Positions 56,633 to 64,000 of a DNA stretch of 64,000 bases are shown piece after piece. The DNA lies in contig OZ255847.1 in NCBI GenBank assembly GCA_965277855.1, forward strand, positions 3,968,001 to 4,032,000, in the 5' to 3' direction. The translations under genes were made by a program, and so were the position numbers. Under the pieces are notes generated by a model. The model saw nothing but the letters and a program-made list of their open reading frames with translations, ran no database searches and was not told the origin of the DNA. Within the stretch, counting starts at the first letter, position 1. The number at the start of each line of letters is the position of its first letter. The DNA is from Bog-105 sp965277855. Lineage in GTDB: Bacteria > Acidobacteriota > Terriglobia > Bryobacterales > Bryobacteraceae.

Positions 56633-57921
56633 CGACTGGCCGGCGGAAGTTCTTAGCGCGCTCAGCGGGACTCATTGCAGCTTTTCAGACGGATGCTGTG
56701 CTATGCGCGCAGCGCGCTACCGATGCAGTCACCGGTCGGGCGGCCGATACGGTGGCGCGGGACGAAGATTTCTGGTTTAACGTCCGGCACGCTTTCACAG
56801 TCGACCGCAACATGATCAACCTGAACAACGGCGGCGTTTCCCCGGCGCCGAAGATCGTGATGGATACAGAGATACGGTATCTAGAGATCGAAAATCTCAA
56901 TCCGTCTTACTACATGTGGAACGTGCTCGACCCGGGTGTTGAAACAGTGAGACGGCGGCTGGCGCGGATGTTCGGTTGCGACCCGGAAGAGATAGCCATT
57001 ACGCGCAATGCCAGCGAAGGTCTGGAGATTATTCAGCTGGGTATGAATTTGAAGCCGGGCGACGAAGTACTGACGACCAATCAGGATTATCCGCGCATGA
57101 TCACGACCTGGCAGCAGCGGGAACGCCGCGACGGGATTGTCCTGAAGCAAATCACTTTTCCAGTTCCGCCGCCGAGTCTCGATTACCTGGCCAAACGCAT
57201 CGAATCGCATATAACGCCCAAGACCAAGGTCATCCATATCTGCCACATCACCAATCGGACGGGACAGATTTTCCCCGTCCGGAGCATCTGCCGGATGGGT
57301 AAAGAGCGCGGCATTGAGGTGATTGTGGATGGCGCACACGCTTTCGCCCAGTTCCCCTTCAAACATGACGACCTGGAGTGCGACTATTATGCGACGTCGC
57401 TGCACAAGTGGGTGCTGGCGCCGATCGGCACGGGCATGTTGTATGTACGCAAATCGAAGATCCCGAGCATCTGGCCGATGATGCCGGCGCCCGACTCCAT
57501 GCGTAACAACATTCGCAAGTTCGAAGAGATCGGGACACATCCGGCGTCGCAACGCGATGCCGTGACGGAGGCCCTGAATTTTCATGACAGCATTGGACCG
57601 GAAAGGAAAGCCGAACGGTTCCGCTATCTGCGTAAACGATGGTCTAACCGCTTGCGCGAATTGCCGGGTGTCAAGATCCTCAATAGTGAAGATCCAGAGC
57701 AGTCTTGCGCCATTGGCTTCATTAGCGTAGATGGAATGGAAGCACCGAAACTGGCGAAGTATCTGTGGGAAAAACAGCGGATCTGGACCGTCGCGGTGGT
57801 TACGCCAGGTGAGTATCAGGGCTTGCGAATCACGCCCAACGTGTACACGACTCTCGAAGAGATCGACACGTTCACAGAGGTTATGGAGAAGGTGATTCGG
57901 AACGGTTCGATTCCTTCCTAG
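56629..57921 (+). CDS. Tat-exported class V aminotransferase (isopenicillin-N epimerase/cysteine desulfurase-like)
   Basis: A 430-residue PLP enzyme beginning at TTG 56629, overlapping the receptor stop. GRRKFLARSAGLIAAF is a twin-arginine signal, so the protein should act in the periplasm. Fold-I class V features: NLNNGGVSPAP, ITRNASEGLEIIQ, HICHITNRTGQIFPV, VDGAHAFAQ and the PLP-Lys in ATSLHKWVLAPIGTGML. This group includes isopenicillin-N epimerase, kynureninase-like and selenocysteine-lyase-like enzymes; reaction not predictable. Translational coupling to the receptor suggests that it processes the imported compound. Next gene, glutamine synthetase, is 250 bases away with its own ribosome site. 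Confidence 0.9.
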   Translation: MTTGRRKFLARSAGLIAAFQTDAVLCAQRATDAVTGRAADTVARDEDFWFNVRHAFTVDRNMINLNNGGVSPAPKIVMDTEIRYLEIENLNPSYYMWNVLDPGVETVRRRLARMFGCDPEEIAITRNASEGLEIIQLGMNLKPGDEVLTTNQDYPRMITTWQQRERRDGIVLKQITFPVPPPSLDYLAKRIESHITPKTKVIHICHITNRTGQIFPVRSICRMGKERGIEVIVDGAHAFAQFPFKHDDLECDYYATSLHKWVLAPIGTGMLYVRKSKIPSIWPMMPAPDSMRNNIRKFEEIGTHPASQRDAVTEALNFHDSIGPERKAERFRYLRKRWSNRLRELPGVKILNSEDPEQSCAIGFISVDGMEAPKLAKYLWEKQRIWTVAVVTPGEYQGLRITPNVYTTLEEIDTFTEVMEKVIRNGSIPS

Positions 57922-58175
57922 CTTGGCAAAAACAGCAAGACGGTAGCGGATCGGAATACAAACGCATTAAAATCTGAATTGGCCTCCGCGCAGCTCATCA
58001 GTTGTTGCCAGGGGGTCGATCCGTCCGCAAGTGAGGCACCACGTCATGTGTCGAGCCACTTTCGGAACGACCGAGCATTCGACTGCTGCGCCTCAATTCG
58101 ACGAACGAACTGTCTGCGCACCTGCCTGCTCAGGCCGGTTACGGAGCGGTGCGCTTTAAAACATTTAGGAGAGAA

Positions 58176-59606
58176 ATGTCCAACGAAATACATGACCGGC
58201 TGGCCCATTCGTATTCAGAACTCGAAGACCTGAACCTGCACGTCAAAGAGCAGCGCAAGAAGAGGGTGCCTATCGGACAGATTCAGGAAGAACGGCAGAA
58301 GTACCTGACCGACGAGAAGCGAATCAAAGCCGTGACGGTTTTGTTCAGCGATCTCGAGGGCCGCCTGCACATGCTCGATTACGACAAGCGATTCTTGCTG
58401 GGAAGCTGGGACAATCTGACGTTCGACGGGTCTTCCATTCGCGGATTTACCGCGCAGCGCGAAAGCGATTTACGGCTCGGAATTGACTGGAGTGCATTTT
58501 ACTGGGCCCCCTGCGATATTTTTGGTTCGGGTAAGGTGCTGGTGTTCGGTCATGTGATCGATAAGGACGGTACGCCCTATGCCGCGGATGTACGCGGCGT
58601 ACTTCAGGCTTACGCGAATAGCGCTTTTGAAAAAAGTGGTCATGTACTGAACGCGGCCAATGAAATTGAAGGGTTTCTGTTTCAAGGAGCGGATGCGGAG
58701 CGGCGGTTCTATCACACTGGCCGCTTTGAATATGTCAACACAGGCGGCTACTATCATTCCTTGCCGGGCGATCCGCTGCGGTTGTTTATCGATTCTTCAG
58801 CCGATGTGCAGCGCGCGATGGGCTTTGAGAATGAAAAGGACCATCCGGAAGTAGCGCCTTCGCAATTCGAAATCAACTATAGTTATGCCGATGTGGTGAC
58901 GGCCGCGGATCAGATTCAGCTCTACAAACTAATTTGCCGTCAGGTTGCGACCAAAATGGGATTTACGGCGAGTTTCCTGCCGAAACCAGTAGTGGGTGTG
59001 AATGGAAATGGCATGCACACCAACGTCTCGATCAGCAAGGGCGGCAAAAATCTCTTCTGGAACGCGCAGGGAGAGGAGAAGATGGACAAGTTCGCCTGGG
59101 ATTTTGTCGATCGCATCCTTTCGCATGGCAACGACTTGTGCCTGTTGCTAAATGCCAGCGTGAATGCTTACCGGCGGCTCGATCCACACTTCGAAGCGCC
59201 GAATCAGATCAAGGCGTCGGCTACGGATCGCGGCTCGATGGTGCGTATTCCGTTAGGCAACGAAAGAAGCGCGCGCGTCGAAGTGCGATCGGTTGCGCCG
59301 GACGCAAACCCGTACATGGTTCTCTACTCGATTTTCAAAACGGGTCTGGAAGGCAAGATCGCGGACGTGAAAAATATTCGCGGCGCGGATCGCTATCTGC
59401 CCGACAACATCTACGATGCTCTGCGTAACTTTAACGCATCGGAATGGACCACCGAGTTGCTCGGCGCCGATGTGAAAGGGCGGTATGCCGAATTAAAGCA
59501 GGCCTCGGCGGATCGGTGTCCGCGTTTGTTGGGAACGTTTGTTAAATCGCCTGAAGTACAGTATCACCACGAAGTGTACAACCAGTATTTGTGGAACCAC
59601 TTCTAA
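58176..59606 (+). CDS. glnA: Glutamine synthetase, type I family
   Basis: A 476-residue enzyme making glutamine from glutamate, ammonia and ATP. I start at ATG 58176 (MSNEIHDRLAHSY), with AGGAG five bases upstream, rather than at 58149. Signatures: TFDGSSIRGF, ANEIEGFLFQ, APSQFEINYSYADVVTAADQ, the ATP site VNGNGMHTNVSISKGGKNLF, ASVNAYRRLDP and RSARVEVRSVAPDANPYM. The C-terminal adenylylation motif of GSI-beta enzymes (NLYDLP) is not present; the region reads DRYLPDNIYDALR, so control by GlnE is doubtful. An N-terminal coiled extension of about 35 charged residues (HSYSELEDLNLHVKEQRKKR) precedes the beta-grasp domain. A terminator follows. Confidence 0.93.
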   Translation: MSNEIHDRLAHSYSELEDLNLHVKEQRKKRVPIGQIQEERQKYLTDEKRIKAVTVLFSDLEGRLHMLDYDKRFLLGSWDNLTFDGSSIRGFTAQRESDLRLGIDWSAFYWAPCDIFGSGKVLVFGHVIDKDGTPYAADVRGVLQAYANSAFEKSGHVLNAANEIEGFLFQGADAERRFYHTGRFEYVNTGGYYHSLPGDPLRLFIDSSADVQRAMGFENEKDHPEVAPSQFEINYSYADVVTAADQIQLYKLICRQVATKMGFTASFLPKPVVGVNGNGMHTNVSISKGGKNLFWNAQGEEKMDKFAWDFVDRILSHGNDLCLLLNASVNAYRRLDPHFEAPNQIKASATDRGSMVRIPLGNERSARVEVRSVAPDANPYMVLYSIFKTGLEGKIADVKNIRGADRYLPDNIYDALRNFNASEWTTELLGADVKGRYAELKQASADRCPRLLGTFVKSPEVQYHHEVYNQYLWNHF

Positions 59607-59616
59607 GCATTTCAGG

Positions 59617-59644
59617 AGGGCGGGGCTTTGGCCTCGCTCTTTGT
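59617..59644 (+). terminator. Rho-independent terminator of glutamine synthetase
   Basis: Ten-base-pair stem AGGGCGGGGC / GCCTCGCTCT with two G-T pairs and a TTTG loop, followed by TTGT. It begins 11 bases after the glnA stop. The tail is short, so strength is uncertain; the reverse strand has no T-run. Confidence 0.6.
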
Positions 59645-59652
59645 CGGCCAGG

Positions 59653-59952
59653 TTAATTCGGCGGCCCGACTGAAAGCTCGTTATCGACCGATTTCACGCC
59701 TTTAACTTTTTTCGCGAGCTTGGTGGCCTTAGACTTTCCCCGGTCGGAATCCACCCGGCCTTTGATCGTGACCACACCATTCTGTACCGTGACTTCGTCT
59801 GCGCCACCCTTCACGTCTTGATCCGTAGTCAGGCGCATACGAACCTGATCAATGATGCGATCGTCGGAGACGGCTGGCTTCTGATCCGCGGCCATAACGT
59901 GCATCGTGGCCGCGCATCCCAAAAGCAAAGCGGGTACTAAAAGGCGTTTCAT
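59653..59952 (-). CDS. Exported BON-domain protein
   Basis: A 99-residue protein with a signal peptide (to HVMAADQ) and one BON domain (about 30-95): DDRIIDQVRMRLTTDQDVKG, VTVQNGVVTIKGRVDSDRGK, ATKLAKKVKGVKSVDNELSV. BON domains bind membranes or phospholipids and occur in osmotic-stress proteins such as OsmY. It follows era by 21 bases on the same strand and ends the phoH-ybeY-corC-era run. Precise role unknown. Confidence 0.92.
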   Translation of the reverse strand: MKRLLVPALLLGCAATMHVMAADQKPAVSDDRIIDQVRMRLTTDQDVKGGADEVTVQNGVVTIKGRVDSDRGKSKATKLAKKVKGVKSVDNELSVGPPN

Positions 59953-59973
59953 GAATCTGCTTTCAGGCTAACA

Positions 59974-60903
59974 TCATGACGGCCGTTCGGAGTCTTCGGT
60001 TCCAACCATGGCGCGCCAGTCAATGGCGGTCAAGAACTCGGAATCTTCGCGCCATTTTGCTTTCACCTTGACGAACAAGGAGAGGAAAACTTTGTGGCCC
60101 ACCAGTCGCTCAATTTCCTGCCGGGAGGCGGTGCCGATTTTCTTTAAGATCTGGCCTTTTTCGCCGATGAGGATGGTTTTTTGGCCGGGACGCTCGACGT
60201 GAATCGTAGCCGCTATCCTGGTCAGATTTTTTTTCTCTTCCCAGGTATCAACTAGCACCGCCGAAGCATGAGGAACCTCTTCGCGCACCGAACGCAGGAT
60301 GGCTTCGCGAATAATCTCGGCGGCCAGAAAACGCATGGGCTGATCGGTCCAGTGGTCTTCCGGAAACAAAGCAGGCGCGAGCGGGAGATGTTCGATGATC
60401 AAGCGTTTCAGCTGGTCGAGCCCTTCGGATTTGCGCGCGGAAATCGGCACCGCATCGGCGAACGGAAACAGCTTAGCGTAGTTTTCAATGAGGGGAAGCA
60501 GCAGGCGCTTATCGTCGAGCCGGTCGATCTTGTTCAAGACGAGTAATGCTTTGCCGGTCTTCGATAGCGCACTGACGGCTTTCTGATCGTCCTCGGTAAG
60601 CGGCTTTGTGGCGTCTGCCAGATAGAGGACCAGATCGCGATCCTGTATGGATCCCCGAACCGTGTCCATCATGCGCTTGTTGAACAATGTGTCCGCTTTG
60701 TGAATGCCTGGGGTATCGATGAAGATTATTTGCGCACCAGGTTCGGTCAAGACGCCCTGAATCGAGGTACGTGTGGTTTGAGCTTGTGGGGCGGTAATCG
60801 CCACCTTCTCGCCTACCAGGGCGTTCAGCAGGGTCGATTTGCCGGCGTTAGGCCGACCGGCAATGGCAACGAATCCGGTGCGATGAGCACTCTCACGGCT
60901 CAT
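59974..60903 (-). CDS. era: GTPase Era
   Basis: A 309-residue GTPase that binds 16S rRNA and helps mature the 30S ribosomal subunit. G1 is GRPNAGKST, G3 DTPGI, G4 NKID and G5 SARKSEG; the C-terminal KH domain contains ILIGEKGQILKKIGTASRQE, with the RNA-binding GEKGQ loop. Length is standard. Its ATG overlaps the corC stop by four bases (ATGA). The neighbourhood with ybeY and phoH is the usual one for era. Confidence 0.98.
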   Translation of the reverse strand: MSRESAHRTGFVAIAGRPNAGKSTLLNALVGEKVAITAPQAQTTRTSIQGVLTEPGAQIIFIDTPGIHKADTLFNKRMMDTVRGSIQDRDLVLYLADATKPLTEDDQKAVSALSKTGKALLVLNKIDRLDDKRLLLPLIENYAKLFPFADAVPISARKSEGLDQLKRLIIEHLPLAPALFPEDHWTDQPMRFLAAEIIREAILRSVREEVPHASAVLVDTWEEKKNLTRIAATIHVERPGQKTILIGEKGQILKKIGTASRQEIERLVGHKVFLSLFVKVKAKWREDSEFLTAIDWRAMVGTEDSERPS

Positions 60904-62174
60904 GCCATGACGCTCACGGACGACATTGTTTCCGGACGCGAGATGCGAACCTCTTCCACCCGGCGCTCGTTGCCTGCCAGCACTTCGACGCGGATGCCGC
61001 CTCGCTCAACCGTCTCGCCAACTTGCGGCACGTGTCCCATCCATTCGGCCACCAATCCCCCCACGGTGGTAGATTCGGTATCGTCTTCCGGGCGGAAATC
61101 GAGTAAGTCGTGCAGCCGGTCCAAATCGAGACTGCCCGGCGCGATGAATACATGGTCCGCTTCCTGCGTTACGTCACGATCAGGTTCGTGTTCATCACGT
61201 ATTTCGCCGAGAATCTCTTCGACCAGATCTTCCATAGTGGCCAAGCCTGCGGTGTTGCCATACTCGTCGACCACGATGACCATGTGTGAACCGTTGCGCT
61301 GCATCTCGCGCAACAGATCGCTAACCGGTTTTGTCTCCGGGACAAGCGGGACCGGCCGGATCACGTCTTTCAAGGATTTGGTTTTGCGCTCCTCCTCGTC
61401 AAGTTCAAAGATGTCGCGGACGTGTACGAAACCACTGATATTATCGATCGAGCCGGTGTAAACAGGAATGCGCGAATATTGTTCGTGAATGACCAGCTGG
61501 CGCAAATCTTCGACCGTCTTGTCCGCTGAGATGGCAACAATATTGGGCCGCGCGGTCATCACCTCTCGAACGTTCTTGTCACCGAATGCCACTACCGAGT
61601 GAATGAGCCGGCGATCTTCTTCTTCGAGAATGCCTTCTTCCGCGCCTGCCGTGATGAATGCTTCAATATGCTCTACGGAATCGGTCTGGGTGTCTTCGCG
61701 ATTGCCGTCCCCGTCCATATCGAGCAGCGACTGAAAGCCGCGAATAGGCGCCGCCAAGGGACGGATCAACGTGGCCAGGAGCTTGGTGAATGGCAGTGTT
61801 TTCTCCAGCCATCGCGCATTTCCCCTACGATACAGCCATTGCGGTATCAGGTAACTCGAGATCAGCATGGCGGCAAATGAAACAGCCGCGGCCTCCAGCA
61901 CACTTTGCCAGGGCGGAACAGCGGTACGAATAAACGCGCAAAGATAAAAAACGCCAAGCAGGAATAGCGAAGAGTGTTTGATGAGCGAAAAGGTGAGCGA
62001 ACCGTCTTCGAGATCCAGGCCAATCTTGTCGGACAGTGTTTCGCGAAAGAGCTCGAGCGACGGATAGTCCCGGCGGATTAAACGCAGTGATTCGAGATAG
62101 AGGAGCTGCACGTACGATACGAAGCAGAGAAGAATCGTTAGAAGAACGGCGAGCGCGAGACACAGCAGGTTCAT
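60900..62174 (-). CDS. CNNM/CorC-type hemolysin-family protein with CBS pair
   Basis: A 424-residue membrane protein from ATG 62174 (MNLLCLALAVLLTILLC), which overlaps the ybeY stop by one base (TAATG). The N-terminal part has about three to four hydrophobic segments (degenerate DUF21), followed by a CBS pair (about 200-325: VREVMTARPNIVAISADKTV, VIHEQYSRIPVYTGSIDNIS, MVIVVDEYGNTAGLATMEDL) and a CorC_HlyC transporter-associated domain (about 340-415: GGLVAEWMGHVPQVGETVER). These proteins act in magnesium or cobalt homeostasis or efflux; 'hemolysin' is a historical name. Its place between ybeY and era is conserved across bacteria. Confidence 0.93.
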   Translation of the reverse strand: MNLLCLALAVLLTILLCFVSYVQLLYLESLRLIRRDYPSLELFRETLSDKIGLDLEDGSLTFSLIKHSSLFLLGVFYLCAFIRTAVPPWQSVLEAAAVSFAAMLISSYLIPQWLYRRGNARWLEKTLPFTKLLATLIRPLAAPIRGFQSLLDMDGDGNREDTQTDSVEHIEAFITAGAEEGILEEEDRRLIHSVVAFGDKNVREVMTARPNIVAISADKTVEDLRQLVIHEQYSRIPVYTGSIDNISGFVHVRDIFELDEEERKTKSLKDVIRPVPLVPETKPVSDLLREMQRNGSHMVIVVDEYGNTAGLATMEDLVEEILGEIRDEHEPDRDVTQEADHVFIAPGSLDLDRLHDLLDFRPEDDTESTTVGGLVAEWMGHVPQVGETVERGGIRVEVLAGNERRVEEVRISRPETMSSVSVMA

Positions 62175-62680
62175 TACTGGCGTGCTCCGGAAGCAGAGCG
62201 GCTGCGCGCTATTAAGGTAGTAGGCAGGCCGAACACGCTGCGCCATTTGCGCTCTGCCCGCGCCATTTGGCCGCCGTCGAGTTCATGGTCGAGCCCCGTC
62301 AGATGAAGAAAGCCGTGCAACATCAAAATGCGAATTTCGTCCATCCAGGAATGGCTTAAATCATTAGCCTGCGCCGCGGCGCGCTCAAGCGAAATGGCAA
62401 TTTCGCCGAGTTCGCCTGCGCCTCCACCGGCCGGGAACGAGAGTACATCGGTGGGATAATCATTTCCCAAAAAAGAACTGTTCAGGCGCTGCAATTCACC
62501 ATCGTTGGTGATGAGGCAAGTGAATGCGCCAGCTGAGATGCTTTCCGTCAGAGCGCGCGAGAAGTCAGCAAGTTCTTTCCGTTGCGCGGGAGAAATTTTA
62601 GGTTGATCGGGCAATGCGCGAAAGAGAAGCGTGACTCGTTTCGTGGCCGCAGGAGGTTGCGAATCACCATCAGGGGACAT
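62174..62680 (-). CDS. ybeY: Endoribonuclease YbeY
   Basis: A 168-residue zinc RNase of 16S rRNA 3'-end maturation and ribosome quality control. The metal site is HGFLHLTGLDHE (three His), and the upstream NDYPTDVLSFP block is conserved. Length is normal, with a short N-terminal extension. It starts six bases after the phoH stop and overlaps the next gene by one base, so the four genes phoH-ybeY-corC-era are one operon. Confidence 0.97.
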   Translation of the reverse strand: MSPDGDSQPPAATKRVTLLFRALPDQPKISPAQRKELADFSRALTESISAGAFTCLITNDGELQRLNSSFLGNDYPTDVLSFPAGGGAGELGEIAISLERAAAQANDLSHSWMDEIRILMLHGFLHLTGLDHELDGGQMARAERKWRSVFGLPTTLIARSRSASGARQ

Positions 62681-62686
62681 AGGCGA

Positions 62687-63748
62687 TCAGGTAAGCGGAG
62701 GGAACTCCGGAATTTCTACAGTATTGTTCGGCGGAGGTTCGAGGCGCGATTCCGGCGGAGCGTCGTTGCCCAGCCGCAAGGCCAGTTGGCGACCCGCGCC
62801 AATCAATTCGTTGTAGCGATCGTAGGCTTTTACAATGCGCTGCACAAGCGCATGGCGAACCACATCTTTATCGTCAAACCTGACGAACGCAATGCCCTCG
62901 ACGCCTTTCAGAACATCGATGGCATTCAGCAATCCGCTTTTCTTGCCGCTCGGCAGATCGATTTGTGTCTGATCACCCGTCACCACCATCTTTGAGTTGA
63001 ATCCCTGACGAGTCAGGATCATCTTCATCTGCTCGAGCGTGGTGTTCTGGGCTTCGTCGAGAATAATGAAGCAATCGTTGAGTGTGCGGCCGCGCATGAA
63101 CGCCAGAGGAGCGATTTCAATCACATTGCGCTCCAGCAATTTCTCCACCTTTTCGGAATCGATCATGTCGAAGAGGGCGTCGTACAAGGGCCGCAGATAG
63201 GGATCTATTTTCTGTTGCAGCGTGCCGGGCAAAAAGCCCAGGTGCTCACCCGCCTCTACAGCGGGACGTGTCAGGACAATACGGCTCACGCGTTTATTCA
63301 GATACGCCGAGACCGCCATAGCAACTGCCAGGTAGGTTTTGCCCGTTCCGGCTGGACCTACGCCGAACGTCAGGTCGTGATGCTCGATGGCGTCGACGTA
63401 ATGGCGTTGATTAACGGTTTTGGGCGCCAGAACTTTCTTGCCGAACGTTCGCGACTTGCCACTCTCGACCAGTCTGCGCAGCGAAATATTTGGATCGGCA
63501 GTGACCACCCGCATGAAACTGTTGAGATCGCCATTGTTAAACGTGTGACCTTCGCTGACCAGGCCCACGTAATCTTCCAGAATCTGTTCCGCGCGGTGGA
63601 CATGCAGCTCGTCTCCTTCAAGTTCCAGAGAGTTGCCGTCCAGCAGACGCGTGCGGAGATTTAGTTCGGATTCGAGTAAGCGTATGTTCTCGTCACGAGT
63701 GCCGAATAACGGTTCTATACCGCGAGTGATCTGAATGCTGGACTTCAT
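62687..63748 (-). CDS. phoH: PhoH-like ATPase (YbeZ)
   Basis: A 353-residue cytoplasmic ATPase, first gene of the phoH-ybeY-corC-era operon. Walker A is GPAGTGKTYLA and Walker B CFIILDEAQNTT, with LTRPAVEAGEHLGFLPGTL and VVTGDQTQIDLP typical of the family; an N-terminal RNA-binding-like region precedes. YbeZ partners with the RNase YbeY. I start at ATG 63748 (MKSSIQITRG), where homologues begin, though it lacks a Shine-Dalgarno; a GTG at 63844 would add 32 residues. TATACT at 63885-63880 (minus strand) is a possible -10 box, just upstream of that GTG. Nothing else is seen between here and the window end. Confidence 0.94.
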   Translation of the reverse strand: MKSSIQITRGIEPLFGTRDENIRLLESELNLRTRLLDGNSLELEGDELHVHRAEQILEDYVGLVSEGHTFNNGDLNSFMRVVTADPNISLRRLVESGKSRTFGKKVLAPKTVNQRHYVDAIEHHDLTFGVGPAGTGKTYLAVAMAVSAYLNKRVSRIVLTRPAVEAGEHLGFLPGTLQQKIDPYLRPLYDALFDMIDSEKVEKLLERNVIEIAPLAFMRGRTLNDCFIILDEAQNTTLEQMKMILTRQGFNSKMVVTGDQTQIDLPSGKKSGLLNAIDVLKGVEGIAFVRFDDKDVVRHALVQRIVKAYDRYNELIGAGRQLALRLGNDAPPESRLEPPPNNTVEIPEFPPLT

Positions 63749-64000
63749 CAAGGAGGGGAGAGCATTGACGAGCTGACAAAGGAGGCGTATTTCACTCTGG
63801 TTCGGCAACCCTTTTGGTTGCCAGGTCGCAATGCTTCGCGACACCGGTGGCGTAAACGCCGAAAGCTCATTCAGCCCGAAGTATAGCAGGATTTAAAGGA
63901 TTTTGCGGTGACACGCGGGGGGTTGGAACTCCTTTTCAAAGAAGCGTGAAAGGCCGGTCACGGCAGTCGATACAAATCTCAAAAAAATATTTCTCTTTCA

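Noticed and set aside
57922..58175. Riboswitch or sigma-54 promoter before glutamine synthetase
   Set aside because: No TGGC-N-TTGC element and no recognisable glutamine or glnA RNA motif could be found by eye.

Overview
The window looks like a chromosomal segment of an acidobacterium, most likely of the Solibacter/Bryobacter group. The inference rests on three very large Oar-type TonB-dependent receptors with an N-terminal carboxypeptidase-regulatory-like domain, a TonB protein with a PPKLPPLE membrane-proximal motif, a PEP-CTERM tail, a periplasmic-propeller hybrid kinase, and short interspersed repeats of kinds I recall from such genomes. No taxonomic marker such as rRNA is present, so this remains an inference.

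Layout. 1-8.1 kb: the 3' end of a hydantoinase B gene, a small hypothetical gene, an exported esterase, an ADP-ribosylglycohydrolase and a 1324-residue hybrid histidine kinase. 8.3-15.6 kb: tRNA-Lys(CUU), a yeast-like cytosine deaminase, and a minus-strand housekeeping run acpP-fabF, then etfB-etfA-peptidyl-prolyl isomerase, followed by a small hydrolase and a TonB protein. 15.6-20.1 kb: treY-treZ, which make trehalose from maltodextrins. 20.1-27.5 kb: a decaying accessory zone holding a VapC remnant with an in-frame stop, a PEP-CTERM tail without its gene, a TonB-dependent receptor broken by a one-base deletion, and a molybdenum hydroxylase gene reduced to its two ends. Intact genes stand among them: SDR oxidoreductase, carbonic anhydrase, cupin, and a Phd-VapC toxin-antitoxin pair with a clear self-operator. 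27.5-30.8 kb: a possible degenerate JAB/MPN membrane protein, gatB, and an uncharacterised gene overlapping gatB.

30.9-43.5 kb is the most coherent accessory system: a LacI-type regulator, a minus-strand receptor-TPR pair, and a divergent plus-strand operon of DUF5107-TPR protein, sugar porter and a GH59 galactocerebrosidase-like glycosidase. Both divergent promoters can be read from the sequence (17-bp spacers), and each carries one copy of AACGTACAC, a candidate operator. I read it as a beta-galactoside uptake and degradation locus.

43.5-48 kb is the complete phosphate module pstS-pstC-pstA-pstB-phoU. 48-53 kb holds an exported amidohydrolase, a SulP transporter, a Tat-exported class I/II aminotransferase and a HExxH protein. 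53-58 kb pairs a third receptor with a Tat-exported class V aminotransferase in an overlapping arrangement. 58-64 kb has glutamine synthetase with a terminator, a BON protein, and the conserved cluster phoH-ybeY-corC-era. No rRNA, CRISPR array, intact insertion sequence or prophage was seen.
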